Assembly: GCA_049644285.1 (NCBI GenBank)
Contig: JBARRP010000310.1
Location: 11,138 to 75,137, forward strand
Source: CAVRXT01 sp049644285
Lineage (GTDB): Bacteria > Acidobacteriota > Terriglobia > Acidiferrales > UBA7541
Direction: 5' to 3'
DNA: 64,000 bases
The notes beneath the pieces are model-generated. The model worked only from the letters and a program-made list of their open reading frames with translations. It made no database searches and was not told the origin of the DNA. The position numbers were made by a program, and so were the translations under genes. Shown here piece after piece: positions 61,849-64,000 of the stretch (positions are counted from its first letter, which is position 1; each line of letters opens with the position of its first letter).

Positions 61849-63468
61849 ATGAGATTCAGATGCGCGGTGATCATATTGATTGGGCTTTATTTCTTTTGCG
61901 CAAGCGCAACGGACTTCGCCCAGACGAAAGCGGCCGGCAAGACCGGAGCTGAACATCGAGCTGAAACGGCTCAGGCTCAGCATCTCGGCAGCGTTGCCTT
62001 TTCAACTTCGTGCTCGTCCGCGGTTCAAGATCAATTCAACACCGCCGTGGCTTGGCTGCATTCATTTCAATACGCATCGGCAAAGCGGGCCTTCGAGCAG
62101 GTCGCGGAGCAGGACCCGCACTGCGCGATGGCGTACTGGGGCGAGGCCATGAGCATCTACTATCCGATTTGGAACGAGCCCACTCAGAAGACCCGCAAAG
62201 AAGGCTGGGACGATATCGACAAGGCAAAATCATTAGGCGCGAAGACCGAGCGGGAGCAGGAGTATATTGCCGCGGTCGAAGCCTTCTACCGCGACCCGGA
62301 TAAAGACGATTACGATGCCCGCACGGCTGCTTATGCCCGCGCGATGGAGCAACTTTACACGCATTACCCGCAGGATCACGATGCAGCTGCGTTCTATGGT
62401 CTCTCACTGATTGCCGAAGAGCCGCCGAAAGACGCGCCGCTCGTCAACCGAAAAAAGGCCGGGGCAATCCTGGAAAAGCTCTTCGCCGAAGAACCCAACC
62501 ATCCCGGCGCGGCGCACTATCTGATCCACGCCTACGACACGCCGGAGCTGGCGCCGATGGCGCTGGAAGCGGCGCGCGCGTACGCGAAGATTGCTCCGGC
62601 ATCGGCGCATGCCCTGCACATGCCATCGCACATTTTTTCACGGCTCGGATTCTGGCAGGAATCGATCGATTCGAACCTGGCTTCGGCGGGCGTGGCTGCC
62701 AAGGCCGCGCGGCTCGGTGAACAGGGCGCAAGCTATCAGCTCCACGCCATGGATTTTCTCGAGTACGCTTACCTGCAGACGGGACAGGACCAGGAGGCCC
62801 AGAGTGTGATTGATGATCTCGATTCAGCCCCGAAGGCCACCGCGGATGAAATCACGGATCACCGGGAGTATTTCGTGGCTCGTTACGTCCTTGAGACGCA
62901 TCATTGGACAGAAGCCGCCCGGCTAAAGCCGGAGAAGGGTGCCGATGCCTCCACCACGTATTGGGCGCGAGCCATCGGCGCGGCGCGCATTGGCGACATT
63001 GTCGTCGCGCGCGAAAGCCTCGCCAAGCTGAAGGGCGGCAATTCTGACATGCATTCTCACAAGAGCTCGGGTGGCGTCGGCGAGCGAAGCGTGCAACAGC
63101 TCGAAGCTGCTGCATGGGTCGCCTTCGCCGAGGCAAAGAAAGACGAAGCTTTGAAGACGATGCGCGCCGCGGTCGAACGCCAGGAAGCGGACCGGCTCGA
63201 AGATCTTGAGATGCCCGCGCGGGAAGTGTTGGGCGACATGCTGCTCGAGCTGCAGCAGCCCGCCGAAGCGCTTGCCGCCTACGAGGCTGCCTTGAAAGAG
63301 GCGCCCAACCGCTTCGACAGCCTCTACGGCGCCGGCCGCGCGGCCGAACTAGCGGGTGACACGCAGAAGGCCAATTCTTACTACTCGAAGCTCATCGAGC
63401 AAAGCATCCACGCCGACGGTCGCGTTCCCGAATTGCAGCAAGCCCGGGTGTTCCTGGCACGAAAGTAG
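61849..63468 (+). CDS. Secreted tetratricopeptide-repeat protein
   Basis: 539 aa from ATG 61849, 8 bases after AAGGAG; the longer frame from 61756 has no ribosome site. Signal peptide (CAVIILIGLYFFCASATDFA). TPR units throughout: DQFNTAVAWLHSFQYASAKRAFEQVAEQDPHCAMAYWGEAMS, NHPGAAHYLIHAYDTPELAPMALEAARAYAKIAPASAHALHMPSHIF, and near the end LGDMLLELQQPAEALAAYEAALKEAP. It is a scaffold-type periplasmic protein of unknown job. Shares this layout with other acidobacterial TPR proteins. Confidence 0.88.
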   Translation: MRFRCAVIILIGLYFFCASATDFAQTKAAGKTGAEHRAETAQAQHLGSVAFSTSCSSAVQDQFNTAVAWLHSFQYASAKRAFEQVAEQDPHCAMAYWGEAMSIYYPIWNEPTQKTRKEGWDDIDKAKSLGAKTEREQEYIAAVEAFYRDPDKDDYDARTAAYARAMEQLYTHYPQDHDAAAFYGLSLIAEEPPKDAPLVNRKKAGAILEKLFAEEPNHPGAAHYLIHAYDTPELAPMALEAARAYAKIAPASAHALHMPSHIFSRLGFWQESIDSNLASAGVAAKAARLGEQGASYQLHAMDFLEYAYLQTGQDQEAQSVIDDLDSAPKATADEITDHREYFVARYVLETHHWTEAARLKPEKGADASTTYWARAIGAARIGDIVVARESLAKLKGGNSDMHSHKSSGGVGERSVQQLEAAAWVAFAEAKKDEALKTMRAAVERQEADRLEDLEMPAREVLGDMLLELQQPAEALAAYEAALKEAPNRFDSLYGAGRAAELAGDTQKANSYYSKLIEQSIHADGRVPELQQARVFLARK

Positions 63469-63484
63469 CAGATGGAGGAAGCCA

Positions 63485-63688
63485 ATGCGTGCGGATAATG
63501 TGGAAGTCTCATGGGATGCGGGCAAATCGAAGTGGCTGGTTCGAATTATAACGGGCGAAGAGGTGGTTCGCCGTCATTGCGATGTGCCGAAGAATGCAGA
63601 CGAGCAAACGCTCCGCTCCGCCGCCCAGAAAACCGTTCAGGACGAAGGCTACGAGTCGGACCCTACGCACATTAGCATTCGTCGTTAG
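63485..63688 (+). CDS. Small conserved-looking protein, unknown
   Basis: 67 aa from ATG 63485 after GGAGGA, 16 bases after the TPR gene. MRADNVEVSWDAGKSKWLVR, followed by RHCDVPKNADEQTLRSAAQKTVQDEGYE, has an alpha/beta look with a C-terminal TxISIRR strand. Probably translated with the TPR protein. Function unknown. Confidence 0.75.
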   Translation: MRADNVEVSWDAGKSKWLVRIITGEEVVRRHCDVPKNADEQTLRSAAQKTVQDEGYESDPTHISIRR

Positions 63689-63704
63689 TTTGATACCTGG
63701 CACC

Positions 63705-63824
63705 TAGTGCGGTGTCCCGAAGATAGCTAGCATAAGTTCGGGCGCGGCAAGCAGCGCTCCTACAGTCACTTACGGTCCCACAGCGGCGACGGGTTACGCA
63801 GCTTATTTACGGGACACAACACTA
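63705..63824. mobile_element. MITE-like element with terminal inverted repeats
   Basis: 120 bp. Ends TAGTGCGGTGTCCCG (63705 on) and, as reverse complement, TAGTGTTGTGTCCCG (to 63824); 17 of 21 terminal bases match. GCACC flanks it on both sides (63700-63704 and 63825-63829), a likely 5-bp target duplication. No open reading frame inside. Confidence 0.65.
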
Positions 63825-63842
63825 GCACCTATGCTTCACACT

Positions 63843-63881
63843 TAGTATTGCGCCCCGCGATATTTTCGGGACGGAACACTA
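63843..63881. repeat. 39-bp imperfect palindrome related to the MITE ends
   Basis: Begins TAGTATTGCGCCCCG and ends CGGGACGGAACACTA; both arms resemble the TAGTGNNGTGTCCCG ends of the adjacent element. Possibly a collapsed copy with the middle lost. Confidence 0.55.
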
Positions 63882-64000
63882 ACGGGGCTTCGCCCCAGCC
63901 CAACAAGCATGTGGCTCCGCTTGCTGGCGTGAGACGAACGTGATAGATCACGTCCGTTGATGGGACCGCGAAGCGGTCGGTGGGCCAGAAAGGCCAGCCA
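63882..64000. repeat. Cluster of short hairpins at the right edge
   Basis: Four inverted repeats follow each other: GGGGC-TTC-GCCCC (63884-63896), CAAGC/GCTTG (about 63904-63924), ACGTGAT-AG-ATCACGT (63938-63953) and GACCGC-GAA-GCGGTC (63964-63978). No coding frame. A structured RNA, or the start of a repeat or mobile element continuing outside the window. Confidence 0.5.

Overview
The window looks like chromosome from a soil-type member of the Acidobacteriota. Signs of this are two large Oar-like TonB-dependent receptors with an N-terminal carboxypeptidase-regulatory-like domain (38836-42237, 59029-61611), a tricorn-like S41 protease, an imuA-imuB-dnaE2 mutasome, a PEP-CTERM protein and high-GC coding on both strands. 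That assignment is inference. I see no rRNA, tRNA, CRISPR array, phage or complete insertion sequence.

Layout. 1-2.5 kb: TetR regulator divergent from a frameshifted DHA2-type MFS exporter, with two palindromic operators between them. 2.6-6.8 kb: an SDR, a secreted beta-propeller protein and a soxCD-like sulfite dehydrogenase pair. 7.0-13.3 kb: the mutagenic repair cassette imuA-imuB-dnaE2, whose dnaE2 carries two in-frame insertions built of palindromic repeats. 13.5-26 kb: housekeeping and accessory genes (pcaD-pcaC, DinB, glpK, 3-methyladenine glycosylase, a MarR-GNAT fusion, an ECF sigma factor overlapping a double-VOC protein, a metallophosphoesterase, an alcohol dehydrogenase, a PEP-CTERM protein), mixed with decaying genes (frameshifted O-methyltransferase, VOC fragment, DUF1501 fragment). 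26-28.2 kb: a CGNR-type regulator divergent from an EamA exporter, with twin 26-bp operators.

28.3-45.7 kb is an enlarged Kdp potassium locus. It has a putative KdpE site, two outer-membrane barrel proteins, a 28-aa membrane peptide, kdpF, kdpA, kdpB and kdpC, a second divergent kdpA, a large TonB receptor, kdpE, and a kdpD split into two divergently transcribed genes (the histidine-kinase half and the KdpD/USP half).

45.8-63.7 kb: tricorn-like protease, acetamidase/formamidase, then the part I consider most novel (50.4-58.8 kb). A sigma-54 activator with a degenerate receiver is followed by a -24/-12 promoter and three tandem, near-identical, very basic 28-32-aa peptides sharing the C-terminal block KKAQPPVLNL. 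Two share a conserved untranslated leader, and the last two are followed by related hairpins. Converging on them is an operon for a 3xGAF-HlyD protein, an HlyD lipoprotein and a PqqD-like/M50 protease/HlyD fusion. I propose a small-peptide production, processing and export system; no family assignment of the peptides was possible. A STAS protein, a second TonB receptor, a TPR protein and a 67-aa protein follow.

63.7-64 kb ends in a MITE-like element with a likely target duplication and a cluster of short hairpins.
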